Shown: positions 1-6,389, counted from the first letter of the stretch. The stretch: DNA of 6,419 nucleotides from Planctomycetales bacterium (GCA_030642005.1 DAOWOP010000152.1:1-6419); one strand, 5' to 3'. Made by a program: numbers and translations. Notes: generated by a model not told the origin, from the sequence alone.

Positions 1-44
1 TCTTGCAGCAACCGTCCAATTACGTCATTCTTGTGCTTGGCCAT
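1..44 (-). CDS. N-terminal fragment of an unidentified protein (runs off the left edge)
   Basis: On the minus strand an ATG at 44-42 opens a frame reading MAKHKNDVIGRLLQ before the window ends; there is no stop in the visible 14 codons. The start is supported by a near-perfect Shine-Dalgarno, AAGGAG, seven bases upstream. The visible peptide is short, basic and polar at its N-terminus, with no signal peptide. The family cannot be recognised from 14 residues. The gene is transcribed away from the restriction-modification module and probably belongs to the host chromosome that the module entered, or to the outer edge of the mobile segment. Its start codon and upstream bases are partly duplicated in inverted orientation at 82-104. 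Confidence 0.6.
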   Translation of the reverse strand, partial: MAKHKNDVIGRLLQ

Positions 45-104
45 CGTTTGTCTCCTTGATCAAAGTTTTTTCCGAATAATCCTTTGATCGAAGCAAACGA
101 TGGC
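40..104. repeat. Two-part imperfect inverted repeat around the left-edge gene start
   Basis: The outer arms, GCCATCGTTTG (40-50) and CAAACGATGGC (94-104), are a perfect 11-bp inverted repeat. The inner arms, GATCAAAG (58-65) and CTTTGATC (82-89), are a perfect 8-bp inverted repeat. Linkers of 7 and 4 bases separate outer from inner arms, and a 16-base centre containing six T residues (66-71) separates the inner pair. The left half is the RBS and start region of the minus-strand gene. The right half looks like a degraded copy of it facing the other way: it keeps CAAACGATGGC but has lost the AAGGAG, and its ATG (100-102) opens only MASC before a stop. It could be an inverted duplication left by an insertion, a symmetric operator, or a cruciform-forming boundary. 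Confidence 0.7.
52..57 (-). promoter_or_regulatory. Ribosome binding site of the left-edge minus-strand gene
   Basis: Read on the minus strand the bases are AAGGAG, followed by a seven-base spacer (ACAAACG) and ATG. This is an almost ideal Shine-Dalgarno and is the main reason for calling the partial gene at 1-44. Confidence 0.65.
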
Positions 105-133
105 TTCTTGTTAATTTACAGAAAAAATGTTAC

Positions 134-159
134 GCTCCCTAGTCTGTCGATATTTAGTG
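134..159 (+). promoter_or_regulatory. Candidate C-box operator for the controller protein
   Basis: Two 11-bp half-operators (134-144 and 149-159), each ending in AGTC or AGTG, are separated by a four-base spacer TGTC. The repeats TAGTCT (140-145) and TAGTGT (155-160) recur with a 15-bp period. The Esp1396I-type C-box, as recalled from the literature, has two GACT-TAT-AGTC-like sites with the same period and a GT-containing spacer. The proximal site fits that pattern well (GATATTTAGTG); the distal site matches mainly in AGTC. The position, overlapping the expected -35 region of the C gene promoter, is where a self-activating C protein should bind. Direct binding has not been shown. Confidence 0.45.
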
Positions 160-182
160 TTCTTTCTCCCATATTCCACACC
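147..182 (+). promoter_or_regulatory. Candidate C-R operon promoter giving a leaderless transcript
   Basis: A -10-like CATATT lies at 170-175, so transcription would start at about 182-183, at the ATG of the C gene itself. The bases 17 bp upstream (147-152, TCGATA) are a poor -35, as expected for a promoter that needs activator help, and the candidate C-box overlaps them. The bases before the ATG are pyrimidine-rich with no Shine-Dalgarno, which fits the leaderless C mRNAs known in several type II systems. An alternative, C-independent promoter is TTGTTA (108-113), 17 bp, then TACGCT (131-136) preceded by an extended -10 TG. It could supply basal C protein. Confidence 0.4.
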
Positions 183-413
183 ATGGCAGAGGCAGATCTT
201 ATAGCGATTGTCGCAAGAAATATCCGTTGGTTACGGCAGGCCAAGGGATGGTCTCAGGAAAGGCTCGCTTCAGAATGTAATTTGCACCGAACTTACGTTG
301 GGGCCATCGAACGGTGTGAGCGGAATATAACGCTGGAAACTCTGCAACGACTTGCCGATGGCCTGGGATGTACTGCCGGGTTTCTTATCTCCGAAGTGGG
401 GGAAAGTGCATGA
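183..413 (+). CDS. XRE-family controller (C) protein of the restriction-modification system
   Basis: This 76-residue protein is almost entirely one lambda-repressor-like helix-turn-helix domain. Helix 1 is near 7-20 (IAIVARNIRWLRQA), helix 2 begins at SQERLA (24-29) and the recognition helix is HRTYVGAIER (35-44), followed by ERNITLETL (46-54). The HRTYxGxxE...ERN pattern is a hallmark of C proteins, small dimeric regulators that bind C-boxes, activate their own operon and, at higher level, repress it. The start at 183 is preferred: it gives the usual C-protein length, and upstream extension to the ATG at 84 would add 33 residues of poor character and translate through the promoter and C-box. 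The stop overlaps the endonuclease start (ATGA at 410-413), so the two genes form an operon with coupled translation. Cytoplasmic DNA-binding protein. Confidence 0.9.
   Translation: MAEADLIAIVARNIRWLRQAKGWSQERLASECNLHRTYVGAIERCERNITLETLQRLADGLGCTAGFLISEVGESA
398..406 (+). promoter_or_regulatory. Ribosome binding site inside the C gene for the endonuclease
   Basis: GGGGGAAAG near the 3' end of the C gene lies a few bases before the ATG at 410. Its purine-rich core is at good Shine-Dalgarno distance. It picks the start at 410 over the longer in-frame ATG at 368, which lies deep inside the C gene and has no such site. It would give translation of the nuclease dependent on or aided by ribosomes finishing the C gene. 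Confidence 0.65.
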
Positions 414-1303
414 ATTACTTCGAGTCCCTCTCTGCGGCCAAGGGCGATCTTGTGAAGGAACTTTCAGGTCGTGGCATTCAACAAAGACATCTCGTATTCG
501 GTGGCGCTGGCGAAGTTCCTGACAGGCGGCCGACTATCCCAACGGATGCTCGTTCTGAATTTCTTGCAAACCGGGCCATGGGAGATTGGGCCGAGGGCGT
601 GCTTGCGCAGGCGATACGCGAGGGGCAGGGAGATTGGACCGTATCGCATTATGGCAACGCCCAAAGGATTGCGGCAGGCGACGACGGATTTAGAGAGTTT
701 TATCTGTCGGTAATGGAGGAGGTTCGGCGGTACGGCAAACGCCCCGATCTTCTGGTGTTCGCCGGCGACGATGACGTTCCCGATGATATTACCTCTGTCC
801 CGTTTGATGAAGCGGACAGATTTGTCTGCAAAGCCGCTGCCGCCATAGAGGTCCGTTCGAGTAAGTTCGATGCTTTGAAGTATATACGCGTTAGAAAAAA
901 GGAACGCGAAGACGGCAAGCGTTCCGGGCGTTCGACACCGAGCTTTACGGTTAAAGTCGAAGATCTCAAAATCGTATATAGGTGGATCGAAAAATATGGA
1001 ATTCCGCAAAGTTACTGCCAAGTCTTTTTCGATGTAGTCTATTGCATTAACTTTCTAGACATCTTTAGGATTATTGCTTCCGGTGAGGGATTTACAATCG
1101 AAACCCCCGACAAGAGCCAATTGAAAGCAACCATTATGGTTCCTGTTACACGCGGACAAACGGTCGGAAAACTCATGGAGCCGCCTACCCTTGAAGCAAG
1201 GGAGCGAGTTACAAGACTTGGCCGGCACGACGCATATGTCATTCCAAAAGGAGGCCGGCTCGTCATAAATCCAAAGGCTCTGTTTGGCGTTTTGATTCCT
1301 TGA
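410..1303 (+). CDS. AccI-family type II restriction endonuclease
   Basis: This 297-residue protein is the nuclease of the module. Visible blocks, in order, are ANRAMGDWAE (53-62), a helical block with a conserved Glu; HYG...AAGDDGFREFY (80-98); GKRPDLLVF (109-117), carrying the PD acid D113; AIEVRSSKF (145-153), the second acidic strand with E147; and STPSFTVKVEDLKIVYRW (175-192) followed by the hydrophobic QVFFDVVY (204-211). This order and wording match what is remembered of the AccI restriction endonuclease family (AccI cuts GT^MKAC) with a PD-(D/E)XK core. The usual catalytic Lys after E147 appears as Arg149 with Lys152 nearby. It would cut unmethylated foreign DNA, with Mg2+, in the cytoplasm. 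It is expressed after the C gene, with a 4-base stop/start overlap, and its 3' end overlaps the methyltransferase gene. Exact recognition sequence is not shown by the sequence. The call as the restriction enzyme is firm; the AccI family assignment is somewhat less so. Confidence 0.85.
   Translation: MNYFESLSAAKGDLVKELSGRGIQQRHLVFGGAGEVPDRRPTIPTDARSEFLANRAMGDWAEGVLAQAIREGQGDWTVSHYGNAQRIAAGDDGFREFYLSVMEEVRRYGKRPDLLVFAGDDDVPDDITSVPFDEADRFVCKAAAAIEVRSSKFDALKYIRVRKKEREDGKRSGRSTPSFTVKVEDLKIVYRWIEKYGIPQSYCQVFFDVVYCINFLDIFRIIASGEGFTIETPDKSQLKATIMVPVTRGQTVGKLMEPPTLEARERVTRLGRHDAYVIPKGGRLVINPKALFGVLIP
1263..1303. other. 41-bp tail-to-tail coding overlap of endonuclease and methyltransferase genes
   Basis: The endonuclease stop (TGA, 1301-1303) lies inside the methyltransferase gene, and the methyltransferase stop (TGA on the minus strand, 1265-1263) lies inside the endonuclease gene. 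Both strands are coding here. No strong intrinsic terminator is seen between the genes, so the two transcripts probably run into each other and form complementary 3' ends. Confidence 0.85.
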
Positions 1304-3023
1304 TAGCGACTGCTTCTTTCGCTGCTTTATCGACGAGCTCATCAAGCATAGAGTAATCTTCTTCCGAAACACTTTCTTTCCGACGAGCAGCCATGTCAAG
1401 GCGATCCAGCGCATTTGCCAGGTCCTGCAGAGTGGCGCGACTTACGACTCGCAAATCCGGAACTTGGATATCTAAAAGGTCGCGTGGTTCAAATTTCGAC
1501 AGACCACCTCCATAAACTCGCCGATGCCGCTTCGCAAGATGTTGGACCTTTCTGCTATTGAGGGAGCCGACACAGGCTTTTACGAATAACGGGTCTTCAG
1601 AAATCGGATAGATACAGTGGAACGCTGTGAGGTTATGAACAGCGGCGGTATTTAGAATGAACCTCAAGCCCTTGCGGCCAAAAACAACGGCCCAAATAGT
1701 TGAAGGATTTCTCCTCTCCATAGCATACCACGGGTTCCTGGCGGCAAGCAGGTACCTCTTCGGAAGCCCATCCGTTTCACCTCTTGTAATGTAATTTTTT
1801 TCATCCGCCGTCAGAGTACCTTGGAAGTTGAGAAGATAGGTACGCCTACCTTTATCCATCAGGCTTTCAAGGTCGGATTTTCGGAAAATGAAAGAGGGGG
1901 CGTCCGCTGCGCGGCCCACGCATTCCAAAACGGACTCTTTTCGAATGTTGTTATCCCTTACTGCGTCTGCCGACAAATGGAAATACTTGTTGGCTCCTGT
2001 TGCAATACCCCGCCGCGTCTCTGCCAATTCCGAAAGAGGTACGAATCCTTCCAAAGCCTCATTGCAGGCGTGTCCCAAGACATAGTCCCACTTCTTTTCC
2101 TTCAAGAGCAAATCAGTACTGATCCACTGAGTCCGAACTCCGTCACATTCGGGAAACCTGTTTTGCGCTAATGGCTTGAGTAATTCAACATTCACTCTGT
2201 CTTTGATATAAGACGTGAGTATTGTCTTGCAGGGTTGGCAACGTTTTGGTTTTTCGATGAACAGTACCGAAGCAGTAGTTAAGGCGTTATCAAACAACAT
2301 CGAGTAGTGAGAGAAGTATATCAGCACCTTAAGAAGTCCATTGGATAGTAGGTAGTTCTTCAATGGCGTTCCGAAATTTGCGTTAACCCATTCTCCCGGC
2401 ACGATGATAGCGGCACGACCTCCTGTCTTAAGCCGTCGGCAGATCTCCAGGATGAAAAGGCCGTAGATATTTGTCAAATGTGACAGCTTCACATGGTTCC
2501 TGCGACCAATCTCCGAAAAGATATTTCCTCTATAAAAGAAATTATGATGTTTGAGATAGGGTGGATTGGCTATCGCGCCGTCAAACTGTCTATCACTACA
2601 CCAGGTCAGGAAGTCCGCACGGGTAAATTCGATAGACGGAACATCTCCAATTACTTGCCTGGCGGCGGCGAGCGCGAGCGGGTCAACATCTATTGCGCAG
2701 ATATGGCACGTAGGCAATTGTCTAAGGATCTCGCGAACGAATATCCCGGGACCTACGGATGGGTCAAGAATCTGCGACGGGTTCGAATCCAGAACCCAGG
2801 AGCACATCATCTTGGCGATGGGCTCCGGCGTGAAGAATTGGCCAAGGCGTTTCCGGTGGTTTTCCGGCACACACTCGCGATATGATTCTTCCGGGTCAGC
2901 GGGGTTGTAGCCCAACGGGGGGCCAATTGTGTCCTTCTCGTACACTGTGCCGTTGAAAAGCGGCCCCGGTCCGAGGTCGCCCTCATAGACTGAACGGTCT
3001 AATTTTGTCCCCGCTTCTGCCAT
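1263..3023 (-). CDS. Gamma-class N6-adenine DNA methyltransferase (cognate modification enzyme)
   Basis: This 586-residue enzyme transfers a methyl group from S-adenosylmethionine to adenine N6 in the recognition site, protecting host DNA from the partner nuclease. Motifs occur in gamma-class order: motif X GQFFTP (61-66), motif I DPSVGPGIF (87-95) for AdoMet binding, an acidic motif II around AIDVDP (110-115), ADF (136-138), the catalytic motif IV NPPY (153-156), and GGRAAIIVPGEW (201-212). The C-terminal half is the target-recognition region, with RRGIATGANKYF (337-348) and YGGGLSKFEP (504-513), both typical of M.AccI- and Eco57I-type enzymes. The start ATG has an AGAAGGG site five bases upstream and a strong promoter. 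A lysine- and glutamate-rich tail (from about 548) ends in the overlap with the endonuclease gene. Convergent orientation with its own promoter lets protection precede nuclease production. No damaged motif is seen, so it is probably active. Confidence 0.92.
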   Translation of the reverse strand: MAEAGTKLDRSVYEGDLGPGPLFNGTVYEKDTIGPPLGYNPADPEESYRECVPENHRKRLGQFFTPEPIAKMMCSWVLDSNPSQILDPSVGPGIFVREILRQLPTCHICAIDVDPLALAAARQVIGDVPSIEFTRADFLTWCSDRQFDGAIANPPYLKHHNFFYRGNIFSEIGRRNHVKLSHLTNIYGLFILEICRRLKTGGRAAIIVPGEWVNANFGTPLKNYLLSNGLLKVLIYFSHYSMLFDNALTTASVLFIEKPKRCQPCKTILTSYIKDRVNVELLKPLAQNRFPECDGVRTQWISTDLLLKEKKWDYVLGHACNEALEGFVPLSELAETRRGIATGANKYFHLSADAVRDNNIRKESVLECVGRAADAPSFIFRKSDLESLMDKGRRTYLLNFQGTLTADEKNYITRGETDGLPKRYLLAARNPWYAMERRNPSTIWAVVFGRKGLRFILNTAAVHNLTAFHCIYPISEDPLFVKACVGSLNSRKVQHLAKRHRRVYGGGLSKFEPRDLLDIQVPDLRVVSRATLQDLANALDRLDMAARRKESVSEEDYSMLDELVDKAAKEAVAIKESKRQTEPLDL

Positions 3024-3046
3024 AATAGCCCTTCTCTGACGCTATT
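3024..3046. repeat. Inverted repeat overlapping the methyltransferase -10, start site and RBS
   Basis: AATAGC (3024-3029) and GCTATT (3041-3046) form a perfect 6-bp inverted repeat with an 11-base centre. One arm overlaps the -10 element of the methyltransferase promoter and the other abuts its start codon. That is a suitable place for an operator, for example for autorepression by the methyltransferase or action of the C protein. Six-bp arms can arise by chance. Confidence 0.4.
3029..3035 (-). promoter_or_regulatory. Ribosome binding site of the methyltransferase gene
   Basis: Minus-strand AGAAGGG lies five bases before the ATG at 3023-3021. It confirms the chosen start codon. Confidence 0.6.
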
Positions 3047-3073
3047 CATAGTCATCATCCGTTGGGAAGTCAA
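3045..3073 (-). promoter_or_regulatory. Sigma70-like promoter of the methyltransferase gene
   Basis: On the minus strand, TTGACT (3073-3068) is followed by a 17-bp spacer and TATGAA (3050-3045). The -35 matches five of six consensus bases and the -10 four of six. Transcription would start near 3038, giving a leader of about 15 bases that still contains the Shine-Dalgarno. This is the best promoter in the window and has no C-box near it, in keeping with unassisted early expression of the protective enzyme. Confidence 0.65.
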
Positions 3074-3105
3074 GCACCAATATAATCATTGGGAATTATC
3101 CGGTC

Positions 3106-3135
3106 TTGAATTTCAGGTTGATTAGGGACGATAAT
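3106..3135 (+). promoter_or_regulatory. Candidate promoter of mfd
   Basis: TTGAAT (3106-3111), an 18-bp spacer and GATAAT (3130-3135) resemble a sigma70 promoter. The predicted start of transcription, near 3142, is only a couple of bases before the GTG start codon. It lies back to back with the methyltransferase promoter, 32 bp between their -35 elements, so the host gene seems to keep its own promoter despite the adjacent module. Confidence 0.4.
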
Positions 3136-3143
3136 ATAAGCGG

Positions 3144-6100
3144 GTGTTTCAGAAAGTTCTGGCTTCGGAACCTGTTGCCCGGATAGCCGGTATGGTTCGG
3201 GAAGGGGGGGTGGTGAAACTGGCCGGCGTGTGGGGATCGTCTGCGCCTTTATTGGCAGCGGCGGTGGGGGAACTGACGAAACGGCTCGTCCTGCTGGTTG
3301 TCGCCGGTTCGGACGAGGCAGACGCTGCCGCCGACGACATCGAAGATTTCACCGGCCTGGCCTCTGAAATCTTTCCCGCCTGGGAGATGGGCATCCCCGG
3401 CCCGGCGGGAGCCGCAGCCATTGCTCCCGACCACCTCAACGACGAGATTACCTCTCAGCGTCTGGGTCTGTGCACGCTTTTGTCCGGCGGCGGCGAAAAG
3501 CCCGGTTTCATTGTCGCTTCCGTCATGGCGTTGCTCCAGCCGGTGCCGCGGGCCGACGTGCTCGCGGCGGCGAGGATGTCCCTGCGGACCGGCGCCGAGA
3601 TGGACCCGCGGAAACTTCTCGAATGGCTGGTCGATGCCGGATTCGAGAGTGTCGATGCGGTGGACCAGGCCGGCGAATTCGCCCGCCGGGGCGGGATAGT
3701 CGATGTCTTTCCACCGGCAGGCGAACTGCCCGTGCGGGTCGAGTTCTTCGGCGATAGAATCGAATCGGTCCGGCGGTTCGACCCCGACACCCAACGCTCC
3801 ACCGCGCAAATCGCAGGATGCGACCTGGTGGCAATCTCCGCCGGCAGGGAAACCGACGCAGACAGGACGACGCACCTGCTGGATTATCTGCCGGACGATT
3901 CAATCGTATGTTTCATCGAACCGGCGGAATTGCGTTCAACGTCCGAGACGCTCTACCGGCGGGTGGGCGAAGGCGCAGGCGTGCACGAGCCGGAAGTGCT
4001 GTTCAGGGCGGATAAGCGTCTGGCGGTGATGGAAATGTCCGCTTTTACCCCGGCGGGAGATGATGACGAAATCATTTCGATGGGTATCGGCTCGCTTCAG
4101 CGGCTCCAGACGCCGGATGAAGCGTTGGGTGAACTGGAGGGTCTCGCCGGCGATAACGAGGTCTGGGTGTATTGTGAGAACGCCGCCGAGAGGGACCGCT
4201 TCGGCGAACTGCTGGTCGGCGCTCATGCCGAACTGGCGGGGGCGGTGCGGACGGGAATCGGGCACGTCGGTTGCGGCTTTCACTGGCCCGCCCAGCGGCT
4301 TCTGGTCGTCGGGCATCACGAGATATTTCATCGTTACGCCCTCCGGCGCAGGGTCCGGCGTCTCCGCGCGGGCAGGCCCATCGAGTCTTTCATGGACCTT
4401 TGTGAGGGCGACTACGTCGTCCACCTGACCAACGGCATCGCCCGGTTCGTCGGTTTCAAGACGCTATCGACTGACGGCAGGGCGGATGAGTTCCTGACGC
4501 TCCGCTTCGCCGGCGGGGCTTTGCTGCACGTGCCGGTAACGGAGATTCAACTGGTGCAGAAGTACGTCGGCGCTGGCCGGGCGCGTCCGTCGCTGTCGAG
4601 GCTGGGCGGGTCGGCATGGTCGCTGCGGAAGGACCGCGTCGCCCGCGCCACGCGCGACCTGGCCGCCGAACTGCTGCGGCTACAGGCGATCCGCAACTCA
4701 GCGCCGGGGATAAGTTACGCCGGCGGCAGCGAATGGCTGGGGCGGTTCGAGCAGGAGTTTGTCTATACCGAGACGCCCGACCAGATAACGGCGATGCGTG
4801 AGATTTACGCCGATATGGCCGAGGCGCGACCGATGGACCGCCTGCTGTGCGGCGACGTCGGGTACGGCAAGACCGAACTTGCGATGCGGTCGGCCTTTCG
4901 CGTAATCGAGGCCGGTCGGCAGGTGGCGGTCCTGGTGCCGACGACGGTCCTGGCCGCCCAGCATTACCGCACCTTTTCCGAGCGGTTCGCCGATTATCCG
5001 GTCGAGATCGAAGTCCTGTCGCGTTTTCGCAGCCGGGCCGAGGCCGCGAAGATCGCCAAAGCCGCCGCGGCGGGGAAGATCGACATCCTCATAGGCACGC
5101 ACCGGATGTTGAGCGGCGACGTGCGATTCGCTGACATCGGGCTTCTGGTCATCGACGAGGAGCAGCGGTTCGGCGTGGAGCACAAGGAGCACCTGAAGCG
5201 GATGCGGGCCGAAGTGGACGTATTGACCATGACGGCTACGCCCATTCCGCGGACGCTGCACATGGCGCTGATGGGCCTGCGGGACATCTCGTCGCTGGCG
5301 ACGGCGCCGCTGGACCGCAGGGCGATCTGTACCGAGGTCTGCCGGAGCGACGATAAGCGAATCCGCGCCGCCATACTGAGCGAACTGGCCCGCAAAGGGC
5401 AGGTCTTCTTCGTCCACAACCGCGTATTCGACATCGAGCAGGTGGCCGATCACATCCGGTCGCTCGTGCCGGAGGCCCGCGTCCAAATCGCCCACGGGCA
5501 GATGCCCGAACGCGGGCTTGAAAAGACGATGCTTCGCTTCGTCGCCGGCGATATTGACGTGCTGGTGTGCACGACGATTATCGAGTCAGGTCTGGACATT
5601 CCGTCGGCCAATACGATGTTCATCCACGACGCCGACCGCTTCGGCCTGGCGCAGTTGCACCAGTTGCGCGGGCGGATAGGGCGGTACAAGCACCGGGCGT
5701 ACTGCTGCCTGCTGCTGCCGGTGAGTCGCCCTGTCAGTCGGCTCGCCGCAAGGCGGCTCAAGGCCGTCGAGGAGTTCTCCGACCTCGGGGCGGGGTTCCA
5801 GATCGCCATGCGCGACCTGGAGATACGCGGTGCGGGCAACATTCTCGGCTCGGCCCAGAGCGGGCACATCGCCGCGGTGGGATACGAACTTTACTGCCGG
5901 CTGCTGGAAGAAGCGGTGGCCTCCCTGCGGGGTGAAAAGGTCGCCGAGCCGGCGCTGAAGGCGCACGTTGAACTGGCGGCAGAAACGTACATCTCGCGAT
6001 CGTACATTTCGTCCGCCCGCCAGCGAATGGAGGTGTACCGCCGCCTGGCGATGTGCCGGACGAGCGAGGATTTGTCGCAATTGTCAGCGGACCTTGGCGA

Positions 6101-6389
6101 TTCCTTCGGCCCGGCGCCGCCGGTCGTCGGCGACCTGCTGGCAGTTGCGGAGATAAGCCTGCTGGCCGGTCGGCTGGGAATTGACCGGATCGTCCTGATG
6201 CCGCCGGACGTTATCTTTTCGGTCAGCGATCAGGCGCTGGCCGACTCGGCCCTTGCGGGTCTGGCCGGAACCGTCCGCCTGGCCGATGAGCGGACGGCGC
6301 ATTGGCGACCCCCGCCGGCGTACCTGGAAGGCCCTACGCTGCTGGTCGTCCTGACGAAGCGATTGCGGCAGGCGGCGGAGAAGGTATAA
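3144..6389 (+). CDS. mfd: Transcription-repair coupling factor Mfd
   Basis: Mfd (1081 residues) is a dsDNA translocase that dislodges RNA polymerase stalled at DNA damage and recruits UvrA for nucleotide excision repair. The N-terminal third is the UvrB-like module, with FARRGGIVDVFPP (179-191) and VEFFGDRIESVRRFD (199-213), used for UvrA contact. A CarD-like RNA polymerase interaction domain follows, with EGDYVVHLTNGIARFVGF (421-438). The helicase core has Walker A GDVGYGKTE (570-578), GTHRM (651-655), the DEEQ box (671-674), TATPIPRT (697-704), IIESGLDIP (812-820) and QLRGRIGR (840-847). The translocation (TRG) region is EIRGAGNILGSAQSGH (893-908), and a TRCF C-terminal domain with MEVYRRLA (962-969) closes the protein. 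It is somewhat shorter than E. coli Mfd (1148) but complete. The start is GTG; the frame is closed by a stop at 3132-3134, and the first internal Met is residue 17. No good Shine-Dalgarno is seen. It is a housekeeping gene, much more GC-rich than the restriction-modification genes. Confidence 0.97.
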   Translation: MFQKVLASEPVARIAGMVREGGVVKLAGVWGSSAPLLAAAVGELTKRLVLLVVAGSDEADAAADDIEDFTGLASEIFPAWEMGIPGPAGAAAIAPDHLNDEITSQRLGLCTLLSGGGEKPGFIVASVMALLQPVPRADVLAAARMSLRTGAEMDPRKLLEWLVDAGFESVDAVDQAGEFARRGGIVDVFPPAGELPVRVEFFGDRIESVRRFDPDTQRSTAQIAGCDLVAISAGRETDADRTTHLLDYLPDDSIVCFIEPAELRSTSETLYRRVGEGAGVHEPEVLFRADKRLAVMEMSAFTPAGDDDEIISMGIGSLQRLQTPDEALGELEGLAGDNEVWVYCENAAERDRFGELLVGAHAELAGAVRTGIGHVGCGFHWPAQRLLVVGHHEIFHRYALRRRVRRLRAGRPIESFMDLCEGDYVVHLTNGIARFVGFKTLSTDGRADEFLTLRFAGGALLHVPVTEIQLVQKYVGAGRARPSLSRLGGSAWSLRKDRVARATRDLAAELLRLQAIRNSAPGISYAGGSEWLGRFEQEFVYTETPDQITAMREIYADMAEARPMDRLLCGDVGYGKTELAMRSAFRVIEAGRQVAVLVPTTVLAAQHYRTFSERFADYPVEIEVLSRFRSRAEAAKIAKAAAAGKIDILIGTHRMLSGDVRFADIGLLVIDEEQRFGVEHKEHLKRMRAEVDVLTMTATPIPRTLHMALMGLRDISSLATAPLDRRAICTEVCRSDDKRIRAAILSELARKGQVFFVHNRVFDIEQVADHIRSLVPEARVQIAHGQMPERGLEKTMLRFVAGDIDVLVCTTIIESGLDIPSANTMFIHDADRFGLAQLHQLRGRIGRYKHRAYCCLLLPVSRPVSRLAARRLKAVEEFSDLGAGFQIAMRDLEIRGAGNILGSAQSGHIAAVGYELYCRLLEEAVASLRGEKVAEPALKAHVELAAETYISRSYISSARQRMEVYRRLAMCRTSEDLSQLSADLGDSFGPAPPVVGDLLAVAEISLLAGRLGIDRIVLMPPDVIFSVSDQALADSALAGLAGTVRLADERTAHWRPPPAYLEGPTLLVVLTKRLRQAAEKV

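Noticed and set aside
84..182. Longer in-frame start for the controller gene at 84 (109 residues)
   Set aside because: No Shine-Dalgarno, the extra 33 residues do not resemble C-protein sequence, and the extension covers the candidate promoter and C-box. The start at 183 gives the usual family length.
368..409. Longer in-frame start for the endonuclease at 368
   Set aside because: It would overlap the C gene by 46 bases with no ribosome binding site, while the ATG at 410 has GGGGGAAAG just upstream and the classic ATGA overlap.
1271..1293. Hairpin CCAAA/TTTGG followed by CGTTTT as a terminator between the R and M genes
   Set aside because: A 5-bp AT-rich stem with a 7-base loop and only four T residues, inside the endonuclease coding region, is too weak for an intrinsic terminator call.
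2493..2910. Plus-strand open frames opposite the 5' part of the methyltransferase gene
   Set aside because: They are antisense to methyltransferase motifs X to IV, with no family signature and no convincing ribosome binding site.
3077..3092. Small inverted repeat CCAAT/ATTGG between the M and mfd promoters
   Set aside because: Five-bp arms in AT-rich DNA are expected by chance; no function is supported.
4698..5495. 265-codon open frame on the minus strand inside mfd
   Set aside because: It lies opposite the conserved helicase core, has an Arg/His/Gln-rich composition typical of antisense frames in GC-rich genes, and shows no recognisable domain. Other overlapping frames in mfd are rejected for the same reason.
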